From Paraphoma chrysanthemicola (lineage: Eukaryota; Ascomycota; Dothideomycetes; Pleosporales; Phaeosphaeriaceae): a stretch of 64,000 nt of DNA. The position numbers and the translations under genes were made by a program. Of this stretch, positions 1 to 13,289 are shown one piece after another. Under the pieces are notes generated by a model, which was given only the letters and a program-made list of their open reading frames with translations, ran no database searches and had not been told where the DNA came from. The stretch's first letter is position 1; each line of letters begins with the position of its first letter. The stretch covers positions 1,717,810 to 1,781,809 of the forward strand of contig JAGMWG010000009.1 in assembly GCA_020744225.1 (NCBI GenBank), given 5' to 3'.

Positions 1-3000
1 CTTAAGACGCTCTTATTACTTACTTTCTTCTATATAAACTTTGCTAACCTATAGTAATTATAGCTTATTATTTAGAGAAGCCTTAACCTAGTGTATCTCA
101 TAAGCTTCTACTGTATTATCGTATAGCTAGACTTTAACTTACTTATTCCTGTAGTAACTAGCGCGAAGATAATGTAGTACAGCTACATTAATATAGACTA
201 TTACCTTAGACTACACTTACAGCTACTCTTTACTATAGATAACTATCTACTTTCTAATAATATAGACGTATATCTTATATATAAGGTAAGTGTTAATATA
301 GTATTATAATAAGTTACTAAGCTTAACTGTAATGTATTACCTTAAGAGTATACTTTAGCACTTACTCTAGATAAGAAGCTAGAGTTAATTATAATAAAGA
401 TGCTAAAGAAATTCTAGAAAGTACTAAATATATTATTAACTACATAGTTACCTAAGTCTTACGCTACGTTAGATAGATTAATAGTATAACTATAGTACTT
501 TAAGATAAAGATCTTTATCTACTTACCTTACTTACTCTATATAGTAAAGAATAACTAGTACTAATATTCTAAAGGTACAGCGCTATAAGCTAGCTAGAAT
601 ATATTAATATAATAGTTTACTCTGTATAATACTGCTATCTAGACTTGTTTATCTTAATATTATATCTAATATAATAAATTATTCTAATATTAGAATAACG
701 TACTATTCTAATATAATATTAGCTTAGTAGGTTAGCAGAGATAATATTAGAATAGTAGTTTTAGTAGATATAATATAGTATTAGATATATAGCTTAAGAG
801 TAATATTTTATTTATTTCTAATCTAGATTATTATCTAAATTAACCTAAATACTACTGTTTATATTACTATTTATAACGAGCTCTCTATCTTTACGTAATA
901 ATAGTATAATAAGTTCTTTACGCAGCTAGTTACTAATATATTTAATCTTCTCTAGATTAGTATATAATATTCTTTTGCAATTCTATAATATAGTACGTCT
1001 TACTCTACTAAATACTAACTTAGAATTAGTAGAACTAGGAGGTATAGATAGTATGTTAATAGCTATGCGACTAAGACGCGAATATATCTAAATCTAACCT
1101 CTCTAACACTACTAGAGAAGAGAGAAGCCTTTAATCTTTATTAGCTAGGTGTAGATAAAGTTTCGAAGTTATCTACGTTTGTAGTAATGTTCTTAGTAAC
1201 TATTATCTCGTCTAGAAGCTAATTAAGCTTGTCTAGCTACTCTTACTGCGAGTTAGATACTTTGCTTAGTAGCTAAACAGAGCTAAGAGTGTCTACTATC
1301 TTGTATTCTTTCTTCTAGATTATATAAGCGCGTGTAATAGCAGTTTCTGCTTATTTCTTCTTTTAATATATCTTAAGATATTACACTTACTTTAATAGAT
1401 TAAGAATATACCTAGGTATATAGTTAAATATAGTTATTTAAGAAGTTATAACTATAACTATAAATAACTATAAAGCTTTAAATAATAACTTGTTATAACT
1501 ATATAACTATACTATAACTATAGCCTAATTACTAATACTATAGGCTCTATAACTACTAAATTTTATCTAAAATCTCTTTATCTAGCTTATTCTTATTATT
1601 CTCTGCTACTATCTCTATTAGTAGGTCTATTTTATTAAGGTAATAAGACTAGATATAGCTCTCTTTAATCTAATTACTAATACTCTTAATTCTTTTAATA
1701 TTAAGGTAGAATAGACTTAATCTATTCTAAGAGTAAGTTCTTCTAGATCTAGAAAACGCTCTTTCTAGCTCTAATAACTCTACTAGAATAAATAATATTA
1801 TTATAGCTATGCAGTAGAGCTAAGAATAGTAGAATTTCTATTTAGAATAGAACTACTATTTAAGAGAGCTGTAATTAATACAAAAGAGAGGTAATTTAAT
1901 AAAGGCCTTAAAGTTATTATTATTATGTAAGTTAGCTATAATAACCTCTATACTCTTTATAAGTAAGTCTAGCTTAGTGCTACGTTTCTTTAAAGGCTTT
2001 ACTAGTAGTAGTATTACTAAGAGTGTAAGAAGAGCGTCTAGTATAAGTACTATCTTAAAGTTTTTCTTCTAAAGTATATTAGTACCTTTAATTATAGGTT
2101 TAATCTACACCTCTAGCTAATTCTTCTAAATATAGACTACTCTATAAGAGAAATTAAGAAGTAGAGCTATAGTATAAATAGGTACCTTCTTAGTTATATT
2201 GTAGTATTTATTAAGAACGAACTAGCCTATCTTAATAGTATAAACTATTCTAGAATTATAATAATTCTCTTAATAGTAGTATACCTAGTAAAATATTAGT
2301 ATAGCGTCTCTAATAAGATAGTACTTAATCTTACTTTATTTCTCTTATAATAGGCAAGAAGAGTATTTATTAAAGAGAGTAATTATAAGATAAATAACTT
2401 ATCTCTCTCTATATATAATATTACTAAAGTAAATAGTTAGAGAAATGTATAGACTTTACATAGTAAATCTTAATTCTAAGCTAATAGCTATAAGTTACTA
2501 AGAGCTGCCTTATAGTCTATTATAAAGGCTTTAATCTTAGACTGCTTTATAATAGCTCTATCTATAACTATATACTACAATAACTATCTTATTTAATTAT
2601 TAATTCTAAGTTAAAGGTTTACTTTATTATCTTAGATATCTATATATAGAGATAAACTATATAACTAAATAGCTAGTTTATAGAGTTTTTGTAAAGTAGG
2701 TATATTCTAAATACTAGAGAACTTATCGCTTATAGAGTCTTAGCTATCTTAGCTACCTTAGTAGTAAGTATACCTTTAGTCTAATTAACTCTCGTAAGAT
2801 TTATCTAGCTGCGTATATTCTGTCTAGCGTCTCTATTACTAGGAGTTAAGAACTTTAGAAAACTATATAAGAAGCTTCTCTCTAGTAATATTAGTAGTAG
2901 AAGTAAGAGTAGTAAGAAGAGCTTCTTTTAAGAACGCTAATAGAAAGACTTAAAGAGAGAGATTAATAATGTAACTAATGCATTAAATACAACGTTGTTT

Positions 3001-6000
3001 AGCGCTAAATTAAACTTAACTAAGGTTAGTACTTAGAATTAAGCTTATATCTAAGCTTAAAGCTTTAATACACTTAGTACTTAGTAAGTAAACGTAATTC
3101 TAGAGCCTCTAAGTAAGAAGAGAGTATTAATATAGAAATTCTATAGGTTAGATAAGATGTAAATAGAGCTAATACTAATTACAAGACTTTTCTTTATCTA
3201 GCCTCTGTAAAGTTTATAGTTTAAAATAATATATTAGATAGTAGTATAGTAAGATGTAATAAGTAGATCTCTAATAGCTAGGTTATATGCTAGTAATAGA
3301 TTTCTTATTTTATTCTATTTAATAGCTAAGAAAGGTATTTAACGCTAAGTAAGTAGACTAATAATAGTCTCTTAATAAGCTTACTAATTAAAGCTATTTT
3401 AAAGACTACTCTAAGAGATAACAGACGTAAATATTAATAAAATCTCTTGCTATAGCGCTAGTGTTAATAAAGTAGACTAAGAGAATCTCTTAGGTAGTAA
3501 GTAAAGAGAGTTAATATGTTTAATAGTATTAGTTTAACACTCTATAGTCTAGGAAGTGCATTTCCTATAGATAAACTACTTTTAATACTAAATTCTTAAT
3601 TTGTAAGCTAGATTAAGTCTTTTAATATATTTAATTCTAAATATAACGTTAAAATATAATAGTATTATAAGTATTAATGTTGTAGGTGTAGTAGAAGTAA
3701 GACTAGATAAGATATCTAATAATATTATAGAGAAGAGTACGTTAAATAAGAGTAGTTAGAGCTAAATGCAGAATTTTTCTAGCTAGACTAATACTAAGAT
3801 ACTAAGATAGTTATATATAGTTATAACTATACTAATAATAGAATATAGTTATAACTATATAATAATAGGTTTAGTATAGTTATAGTTATAACAGAAACTA
3901 ATTAATATAATAAGTTATAGTGCTTAGGTATAGTAGCAGCTAGTTAAAAGCTTATTATTTTTAGATAAAGCTATTAATTTACGCCTAGTTAAAGATATTA
4001 ATTTCGTTGTTGCAAATTAAGCTGTACACCTTCTCTACGATATAGTCTAGACTATTTAAGAACTTAACTAGAATAAGCTTAGACGTAGAATTAGTTAGAC
4101 CTACTAATAGAGTAATCTAACTAAATAAATAGTTCTTAAGATACCTTAGCTAGTAGGTTATTTCTAGCTATAGTAAGACCTCTGTCTAGGCTGTATTATT
4201 AAGAATAATATTATTAAGTTCTCTTATCTCTTAGTTATCTTCTTCTAGAGCCTTAATAGTCTAAATACAGATGTAATTAGCTTTAGATAGTGTCTTTACT
4301 ATGCTCTAGCAGTGCATTATTTCTTCTACTTCTTAGAGTTTAGCTAGAGAGATAACTTCAAAATATTAACTCTTTAGTCTAAGATAAAGAAGTATTAACA
4401 AGAGACTAGCTTCTAGCGCAGACTAACTAGGTAGGCAGATTTAAATAGATATCTTAGCCTACGTTTACCTTCTAAATAGTTTACTCTATAATATTTAAGT
4501 ATAACTTTTTTAGAAGTATAAACATAAGAACACTTTAGGTATAAAATGCTATTACGCAGTAAAAGATCTAGTAAAGTAGTTATACTTACACGTAGTGCTT
4601 AGAAGTATAGTAAATTAGAATTAATTAGATTCTTTTGCAGAAGCTCTTCTATAGTAATAAGTACTTTCTTTAAGAAACTAAGATATAAGTAGTTAGCGTA
4701 AAGCTGCGTTAAATAAGCTAAGTAGTATTTTAGCTTAATACCTGCACTATATAAGACGTAAACCTAAGTCTAGTAATCTTTAAGGTAGAAGAAGAAGTCT
4801 ATTATAAGTTTAGATATATATAATATTTATCTAAAGAAAATAATATAGATAAAAGAGATATGTACGTACTACGTAATTATACGTATTATAGTATACTAAT
4901 ATAGTATTTATCTAAAAGAGATAGCTAGAGTTATAATTTTCTTCTTAAATTACCTTCTTATATACTACTATTAGATTAGATAAGATATTGTATAGAATTA
5001 ATAATTAATAATGTTAATTATTATGTGTGTATTCTGCTTACTTCTTACTACGTGTTCTAATTTTGTTCTTATTATTACACTTAAGCTTTATATTACTTAA
5101 CTATTTCTAATTATAAAGATAGTAATACATAACACCTACTATCTAATAATAATAATAGTATTTAATAACAAAATAGTACGTTAAAGAAGCTATTTTAGCT
5201 ATAATTTATACGTAGAACTATGCTAAGATACTTAATAAAGAATGTTATCTAACAGCTCTTATAGCTACTTAGTATTTATTAGATAAATATTACGCTATAA
5301 CTTCTAATAGCTCTATTTACACAGCCTCTCTTCTTCTTTATCTCTTATTCTAGCTATAATATATAAAAGATAATAAGTAAAAGAGCTAGAGAGACTTAGC
5401 GTTAAAGGTAGTTAGAAAGCTCTAGAAGTAGAAGTACGTAAATTGTTAGATTAATAATTAACTAACTACTTATAGCACTGCTACGTTAGCTAAGCTATTT
5501 ACCTTTAACTTAACTACTAGCTAGATAAAGTTAGCTGCCTCTATTACTAATAAGTTTAAATTATTTATTAATTAGGCTTAGATAATAGTAACCTTAGGTA
5601 CAATAGTATTAGACTAGTAGCTAGATCTAGCTTAGAAGAAGAATTATCTACGCCTTTACTATATAGTAATTATTATACTCTTAATTTTAGCTATAAGTGC
5701 TAGACTAGAGTATATCTTCTCTAGAGCTCGTTAGATAGTTATATAAACACGATTTTACCTTAGATTAGTAATAATACAGCTTATAGAGTGCCTTAAGAGC
5801 TAAATCTAAGCTAAAATTATGTTTTCTTAGCAGATTCTATTTAAAGAGACTAGTAGCAATTAGGTTCTAGAAGTAGACTAAACAATAAAAAACTTTTACA
5901 AATTACCTATTTAGGAATAGTATGTAATTACTAAATAATTCTTAATAATAATAATATAAATAATATTCGAGCTTAACGATACTAACTAAATAATATAGCT

Positions 6001-7780
6001 CTTATATTATTAAAAAATATTGTTTATAGCACTACTGTATTACTAACGTCTATGAGTAGATTTTTTAAATTAAAGAAACGCTCTTATATACGCATAACAT
6101 CTTATTTCTTAATAAATAGACTAAGCCTATTTTATAAATAAGCTTACATAGTACACTAATTTCTTAATTAACTTACTCTCTTAGTTCTTTAAATGCCTCT
6201 TGTAAAGAATTAGTAGATCTCTAGTAGATAATATTCTATATACTTAGAATAAGCTTCTTTATAAGAAGGTTATTTAGGTTTAGAATCTAATACCTCTAGC
6301 TAGAGTTAATCTTGCGTAAGAGATCTAAGAGACAGACTAGGTGCTCTAAAGAAAGTAGCACCTTAACTCTGTTATACACTATTTATTCTTTATAACTCTC
6401 TCTATCTGTATTTAGGAAAAGAGTAGTAATTCTGTACGTTTTTAAGGTTAAGAACAGCTCTATCTTTATAGTATTAGAATCTAAATATAAATTTATAGTA
6501 AAGAGAAATTAACCGTTTACCTTTTCTTTATTAGCTACTACTTGTTTTAAGAAAATTACATAAGTACGCTTAGTAGCAGCATTTTTCTACTTAGTTACTA
6601 AGATATTAGAGAACTATATAGCGTTATATTAGTATAAATCTTTGTTATAGCTCGATTTAAGCTAATCTAGTATAAGCTTATTGTTTCTAGGTGTAAGGTA
6701 CAGTATCTAGGTCTCGAGACTGCTTACTTACTTGCCTAGCTCTATTCTCTAGTTAGCTACCTATTATATTAGGGAAAGAATTTTGCCTTAATTAAGAGAT
6801 ATATAAATGCATCTCTACAGAGGCTAAAATTAGAAAAGAAGTAGACCTTAATATATACTTATAATGTAAAGTTAATTTGTACCTACAATTGTTTAATCTT
6901 AGAAATTAAGACTAAGAAACGAGTATACGCTATTAGACACAAGCTGTAAGAAAAACACCTCGCTATATAGCGTAGTTAAAGAGTTTACTAAGTTCTTAGC
7001 ATCTTAACTAACAATAAACCTAGAAAATTTATCTAAGACTAATAAATTAGATATTATAGTATTACTCGTTATATGCGTCTGTGTTATTATAGAGATATAC
7101 TCGTTAAGACTCTAGATACTCCTCTCTTATAGAGAACGTCGTACGCGATGTATATTATATTTATACAGAGATTCATTCTACTATTATATTATTAGTATAG
7201 AGTCGTACTATAGAATAAAGGTTCTTGTATACCTAGCAGCAGTTACACAAATTTACTCTATTACCTGTATTTCTTAGCGCGTACTTAGATTAATAAGAAA
7301 TAAGATTAAATCTTTTTCTAACAGTACTCTTTACACGCACCTCTCTGTTAAGTAAGCTTAGAATAAGGATTACTTATTTAATTAATAAGAGCACTTATAG
7401 ATATATAAACGAGGAGAAAGGTAGAACCTGTAGCTAACGCGTTTATTTAATAACTTATAGTGATTAGAAACTTCTATATCTAGAGTAATGTATTAGATAG
7501 TTTCGTTAATGCACGTAGAGCTTAACAGATATGCAGGAGCTAAATAAGACAAGAGCTAGTTTAGTCTGCTTATAGTGCTGTTGTTTTTGAGACGTATACT
7601 TAGGCAGTAATTTAAAGATGCTTAAATGCTTTACTATACAGTAGTACATAATTTCTAGCTAACCTTGTCCTGTACTTCGGCTTTACACATCGTTGCTCTA
7701 AACTAGATAATTTATAGTAGAAGCTGTTATATACGCCTTGTTGTCTAACACCTTGTTAATGTTGAGAACTTAGAGTTGTA
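1..7780. repeat. AT-rich RIP-mutated transposon graveyard
   Basis: The sequence is overwhelmingly built from TA, CT, AG and AA steps, with CpA and TpG nearly absent and stop codons in every frame. No open frame reaches 60 codons. This is the signature of heavy RIP. Short palindromic motifs of the agttataact type cluster near 1430-1520 and 3820-3900. A RIP-damaged reading frame with few frameshifts can be followed on the + strand over roughly 1-600, but I could not assign its family. One hAT transposase piece is listed separately. Composition returns to normal quite sharply between about 7680 and 7800. Confidence 0.9.
900..1095 (-). pseudogene. hAT-family transposase C-terminal remnant, RIP-damaged
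   Basis: Reading the minus strand from about 1085 downwards gives SRLSRIAINILSIPPSS, then KLVFSRVRRTIL, one stop codon, and further Lys/Arg/Leu-rich sequence. This follows the conserved C-terminal dimerisation region of fungal hAT transposases: the RLSRMAIDILSIP-type block, then VFS and RRT. The match runs for about 40 residues in a single frame broken only by a stop that RIP could make. The rest of the transposase should lie at higher coordinates on the same strand, but I could not follow it. Confidence 0.6.
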
Positions 7781-9910
7781 AGCTATAATTTTCTCGTGAA
7801 GTTAGCGCGGTTAGAACGTTGGGATGGGGCTGGTACCTGCGTTAGCTCCGAGACTCTGCTTGTCTTACTTCTATTCGTGTGACGAGAGCACGATATTGGG
7901 ACGGCGGCTTTTCGGTTCTTACCTTTCGGCCCTATAGACCTAGTAGAAGCTAAGGTTTGTTTAGTGAGGACAGGAGCAGCCGAGGATTTTGACGAGGCGA
8001 AGCGCTAGACAGGGATACTGTGGGGCATTATATACTAGATTAGGTTAGGTTAGGCTCTATCTAATATCTTAAATGCCTCTCTCTTCCTATTATACTGCTA
8101 AAATCTCCGTTTTAACTTTTCTCTGTGGTACTGCCGTTTGATATTGTACTGATATCCCTACAAGGTACAATATCCTACATCTTTTGATTGGCTGCGTGAT
8201 GGCTATGTAATTCTATGCAACGACGATTAAACCTTTGCACGGTTCTGCCTCACCAAAAGTGCGCGGACAACGTTGGATGGTGTTTGTGTGCGAACGCAAC
8301 AGTTTAACACTAAATGTAAGCTTGCTAATTGAATTAAGGTTTAGGTTTACGTATACCCGAACAACGTAAGTGCGAGACCGACATGTGCATCCGAGTGCGA
8401 TACTGTCAGATGTTTCATGCCACTTTAATAAACCGTGTTCGCCTGCAGGGGCTTCTGTACATTTGCTTTGCGTCTTGATGTACTGTAACTCTATATGATT
8501 CTGGATTATCTATATGGCTCTTGAGGCGCAGTTATACTCTTGTGCGCTTGCAGTTTCCGCTTTTTGCATACTGCTTAGCTTTTATCCTACGCGGTCTATC
8601 GTCTCGCCTGGTGTGCACTTGCCCAAGATATCTTAGACTCTAGGCGTCTGACTTTGATTGGTTCGGAGATACTGTTGTCTGCTGACATAGGGCACTGCGC
8701 AAGAGCTAGCACGATTTGGGTAAGATGATTATTGGGAGAGAGAGGCTTGGCGTAATATGAAAGACTGATTACTTGTGAGAACCGGAAACTGCAAGTGCAT
8801 TTGATACGGCGCGCAAGTATGTATTGCGCAAGTCTAACCGTGTGCAGAGCAGCATTTCCCGCATCCTCGATACTAGGCACCTATACCCATCGCGATTCCA
8901 CCACTATTCCTGCCTGTATACCCGTATATAAGGCCTAGTGGGGATACCGCTGTCCACTCGGTTATCTGTCTTCCGTACGGAAGACGACTACAAAAGACGG
9001 CAGTTGAGAAGAGGATCGCCGTTGTCAGGCCGAGCTGACAATGTATACTATCTTGCACCCTGATTAGTAGTTCAATGATCATACATACCTTTTTGGTTGC
9101 ATGGCGTAGTAGTAGTAGTGCAGGACTGCGTTCTAACAGCCGGTGCAACGAGGCTATGCAGCTCCTAGTCCGTCCGAATGGAAAGGTGGGCAGGGGTAGG
9201 CTGGCGCGACCTGTTCTTCCCGCTTTTGAGATGCGTCTCTCGCGCTAAGGTGCGCGTTGCGGCAACGTGCGCATTGCGGGCACGAAAGCATGGTTCCGCT
9301 AACTGTGCTGAGATTAACCCCCGACTAGCGGCATCGGCGGGCTCACTTCGTGTTCTGCAACAGACCGATCATTTCGCCACACTCAACGCGCGATTGGGGA
9401 GAGGGTCCGTCCTCTAACTTTATCGATTAGTTCGCTTAGCTCGGCATTGAAGATAATCGAGCTAGCATTCGTCCATCTTGTGCAGCGGATTACTCACCAC
9501 ATAAAGTTGCTCTATATTCTCGAAGAAAATGCAAGATGCATGCTGATAGATTCAAAATTCTCACATACAATTCCAGTACAGCCTGGTCTCTCATTTGGTT
9601 TTAGTGCTTCATGAACTTACGTTCAAGGACACTGTAAATTGCCAATTTGTTCAGCGCACTGCTATCCTACGCGTGCGGGATGGACAATAACGCGACTGCT
9701 TCTTGTGTTTGTAATCACTCAAGTTTGCTGGGCGAACGCAATTTCCCCATGCACATTCGCACAGCTCTTTATCATGACGTACCGGATTACTGAACCCATC
9801 GCGGATGCGGACGAATGGTGTTGATATAAGAGCCATTGATCTCGTCGTCAATGTGTATCATTAAACCAGTCTACTGCGTTATATTGAACTAGTTGACCCC
9901 ATTACTCAAA
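7781..9910. other. Non-RIP intergenic DNA, no supported gene
   Basis: GC content is normal and only scattered open frames under 95 codons occur. None shows a domain, a splice pattern or a start context I can support. A TTAGG-like stretch near 8040-8055 is too short to be telomeric. I see nothing else here. Confidence 0.5.
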
Positions 9911-10916
9911 ATGTGGCAGCTACTGTACCTCTTCCTGCGTGAGTGAATTTGCTAGATCGCTAGGCTCAAGACTCAGCTGACCAAGATGAGTTGCAATGCT
10001 CCCACAAGCTCTCGCTGGACTCACTTTTAAACCCTTTGGCGAGCAGAAGTACGTCAACAATGCAGGTGCTATCATCCACTACCGAAAGTACACCCATCGC
10101 GATCCGTCCGCACCGTATGTGCTCTTCCAACACGGCTTTCCCGACCAAGAAACGACCTGGAATGACTACCAGATCCCAACCTTTTCCCGCCACTACAACA
10201 TTCTCACTCCCACCCTCCGCGGCTTCCCCCCAAGCGATATCCCACCAATTGCAGCCAATTACACCGCAACAGCCTACGCGACCGACATGCTCGCCATCCT
10301 TAACCAAGAAAACGTTACAAGCGTGTACCTAATCGGCCATGACTTTGGCGGCGGCCTCGTGCAAGGCTTCACGCAGGCCTTCTCCGAAAGAGTCAACGCG
10401 CTAATCATCATGAACGCGCCGATCTTCCCTACCTTCGTGCCTCTTCTCTCCTTCGACGCCGAGGCACAGGAGTACGCACGCTACACGATCCCTTACTATA
10501 GCTATATCCCCGGCCAGCCAAAAAATATCTCCACCATCGTCCAGTTCATTCGCGATCCATCGTACCGCCACAAAATCGCAAAATATCTTGACCGATCGCC
10601 CCTCTACGGTATGCTCAACTTCTACAAAAACAACTACCCGGGCCCCACTTACGGCCAGAACCTCACCGCCGCTCTGAACATCACAAAGGAGAACTGGACC
10701 CAGCACGTTCCCACTATGGTGGTCTGGGGCGAGGAAGATGAGTATTTCAGCCCCAAAACTATTGATGGGTTGCAGGGTTGGTTTAAGTTCGGGGTCCGGC
10801 TTGTTACCGTGCCAAAGGCGGGTCATTGGCCGTTTAGGGATCAGTGGAAAAGGGTGAATGAGGAGATGTGCAGCTTTTTGAAGGTTGCGGGTGGGAGTAA
10901 GGAGGATCTTGGGTAG
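9911..10916 (+). CDS. Secreted epoxide-hydrolase-like alpha/beta hydrolase (one intron)
   Basis: The second exon encodes an alpha/beta hydrolase with the epoxide hydrolase pattern. HGFPD (residues 46-50 counted from the ATG at 9996) is the HGxP oxyanion-hole motif. GHDFGG (114-119) supplies the nucleophile Asp116. GEEDEYF around 245-251 is the acid region, and GHW at 276-278 gives the base His277. An upstream ATG at 9911 codes for MWQLLYLFL and runs into a GTGAGT donor at 9939. Splicing to the AG at 9990 (52-nt intron, CTGAC branch point) keeps frame and makes a classic signal peptide ending ALA-G. The AG at 10008 is also in frame. Six N-glycosylation sequons support secretion. The expected reaction is hydrolysis of an epoxide or a related ester/halide. 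The substrate is unknown. Confidence 0.8.
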
Positions 10917-12281
10917 AGTTGATACCGGTTAGACTGTGGTTGTAGAGATTTGTAGGAGATGAGATCTGTTACTTCACTTTCTTGGGCTCTGGCAGTAAGA
11001 TAAGGTGGTTTGAGTTTCGACAAAAAACATCGGATAGTAGTTGGAGTTTGGGTTGAATTGGTCTAGATTTTTAATCCTGAAATACGGTGCGTTGTTATTC
11101 AGTTTGGCACTTGCGAAATCACAAGCTGCAGATTGATCTAATCCGTCTATTTCTGCAGCCTGAGTATGTATTACGAGCCTATGCGAAGGAGCGATGTAGT
11201 AATAAGTGATCATCAATCAAACCAACAACTTGGCAGGAGGCGCAGGCAATTGGCGAGGTACACGACCATAGAGTTAAGCTATGCGACGGTTCGTCAACGG
11301 TCATTCTACTATAACGCTCATCAACGAAGAATACCACAGAACTATCAGGTCAATGGAGGTGCTAGTGAACGAGCAGTTTTGGATATTCGAATCCAGCAGC
11401 TGGGAACGCAGCCCGTATGATCTCGTGTTCAACCTTGTCAATCAACTTTGTTATCAAAACCGAAACCTAGCTCTCGAGCTGGAAAGGGACTTTTGTATTA
11501 CTTATTGCTCTCCGGCACCAAAGCGTCTTGCTAGTTGCTACTATTACTAGCTCCCTTACGGTATACTCGCGCGTTACTGATTTCTAAGGCTTAAGGACTG
11601 ACTTAGAAGCGCTTACGAGCTTTCCTTGAAGTACGACTTCGAAACTACAATCTATAAGTCCTCGGCGCTCAAGGGCCGTCTCTATGTAAGCCCAGGGCGG
11701 CTTGCACGGTCACGTGGATTATTCACCGACCAATCAGCCCACTACTTCATGTCTAAGAGCGTACATCACGGATATGTCAGTCGACACACAACACAATAAA
11801 ACACACTTCACATTACATCGTCTCCTGTTTTCTCACCTGCTTACACTCTAACTAATCAGTCTTTGCCTAGGTACTTATCGTGATTATTAGATGGTCCAAG
11901 AGAAACACGCTGGTGTATTTATGCAATTTAGAGAAGGCACTACAATCATCTAGTAGCAGATCGCGTAGTGCAGGAATAGACCTTATGCATTTGCGCCATA
12001 CAAATCACGCCTAACCATTGTATTTAACTAAGCGTTGTAATTAGTAAGCAAATAGAGATGCGTACTAGATACTTGGAAGTGACGGTTTCAAACTAGTCAT
12101 GGTGGCTAGGATAATGTATTCGCCCCTGTATTGATTAGTAAACTTCCAGCCGCGAAGCCAAGACAAGTAATCATTATTAAATGACCTTTTTTTGTCTATG
12201 CTGGAATGCGTGCAATATAAATTCATGCCACATCCTCCTGCTTGTGTGTTATATTGTCTTCCGTTATGACTACCAACTAAA
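10917..12281. other. Intergenic region, no supported gene
   Basis: Only short overlapping frames occur (for example around 11166-11550). Their translations are low-complexity or cross frames without splice signals. CT-rich sequence before 12282 may be the promoter of the next gene. Nothing else is supported. Confidence 0.4.
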
Positions 12282-12836
12282 ATGACTGCACAAATCACAC
12301 CGACGCTTTCGATACCTCCAGTCAAGCCTCATGGCTTACCACATGTTACAGCTGAAGAACGCAGCTCAGCAATCGATTTCGTAAATCGAAACAACCTCAT
12401 CATGGAGCAATTCCAAGTCGATGAAATCCTTTCTCAAGCAACCGAAGACGTCGTCCTAAGACACTGGCACGGAACAGTCAGCGGCATTGATGAAATGAGG
12501 ACATTCTTTAATACCACTTATCCGTATATAATCCCGGGCGTCAGTCGACATGCGACCAATCACGTTGTCGACCGCGATGAAGAGACTGGTGGTGTGGCTG
12601 TTCGATATCACGAACACTGCATACGATATGCGTGGCCGAACGTTTTTGAGACGCAGCTGAAGGGAAAGGAGGGATCTTGTATCGAGGTGGATGGAAACTT
12701 GCCCCAGATCTGGATCTACAATATCCACTATGATCGTCTGCTGATGACGGAGACGGGGTGGAAACTAAGGGAGAGAGTCCTCGGGCCTGCAGTTGTAAAC
12801 TCTCAGATGGATCCGAGAAACGAGCCAGAGCCGTAG
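12282..12836 (+). CDS. SnoaL-like (NTF2-fold) protein
   Basis: This is a single-exon 184-residue protein. The central part (about residues 55-120) has the pattern of the fungal SnoaL-like family: HWHGTVSGIDEMRTFF, then GVSRHATNHVV and RYHEHCIRYAWP. These cone-shaped NTF2-fold proteins serve as small-molecule cyclases, isomerases or hydroxylase-like enzymes in secondary metabolism, but many have no known reaction. There is no signal peptide or membrane segment. The length is normal for the family and the start is the first ATG, after a pyrimidine-rich leader. No partner gene that would fix the substrate is adjacent. Confidence 0.7.
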   Translation: MTAQITPTLSIPPVKPHGLPHVTAEERSSAIDFVNRNNLIMEQFQVDEILSQATEDVVLRHWHGTVSGIDEMRTFFNTTYPYIIPGVSRHATNHVVDRDEETGGVAVRYHEHCIRYAWPNVFETQLKGKEGSCIEVDGNLPQIWIYNIHYDRLLMTETGWKLRERVLGPAVVNSQMDPRNEPEP

Positions 12837-13289
12837 CTGATGTTACGCCATAGCCCAGCCCCACAATCAAAGCGTTTACCCCGCATCGGTCCAGTACCCT
12901 CCATATCCAATCTCATCTCGCCTCCAGACTGTTATTTTGAGATATGCGCCAACGAAAACCGTTCGTGCAGGCTTCTGATATCGTGGTTTACATGCGAGTG
13001 ACGCGTAACGTGCTGATCGCCGAGACGCCCGGCTCGGTGAGGCGCCCACCCTCTCCTATCTTCTGCAAAGAGCACTGTTCACACGAATAACGAACGTTCA
13101 TACGGTACAAGGAGAGAGCAGAGCTTGTTTGACTATCCCATTTAGAGATAGCCAAGGGAACAGGGGGCTTATTCCACTGAAACTGCCAACGCATGAGCCA
13201 GTTAAAGGATTAACCTTAATTCCCCGCGGCATACGCTTGAAGGGTTTCTCGAGGGATTAATGGCCAAACCGGTTTAATCTTCTCACCCT

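Noticed and set aside
8033..8060. TTAGGTTAGG-like stretch considered as internal telomere
   Set aside because: Only two imperfect units of five bases; too short and not the TTAGGG of this chromosome end.
11166..11550. Two overlapping + strand frames of 84 and 89 codons
   Set aside because: No domain, no splice signals joining them, and composition like the surrounding intergenic DNA.
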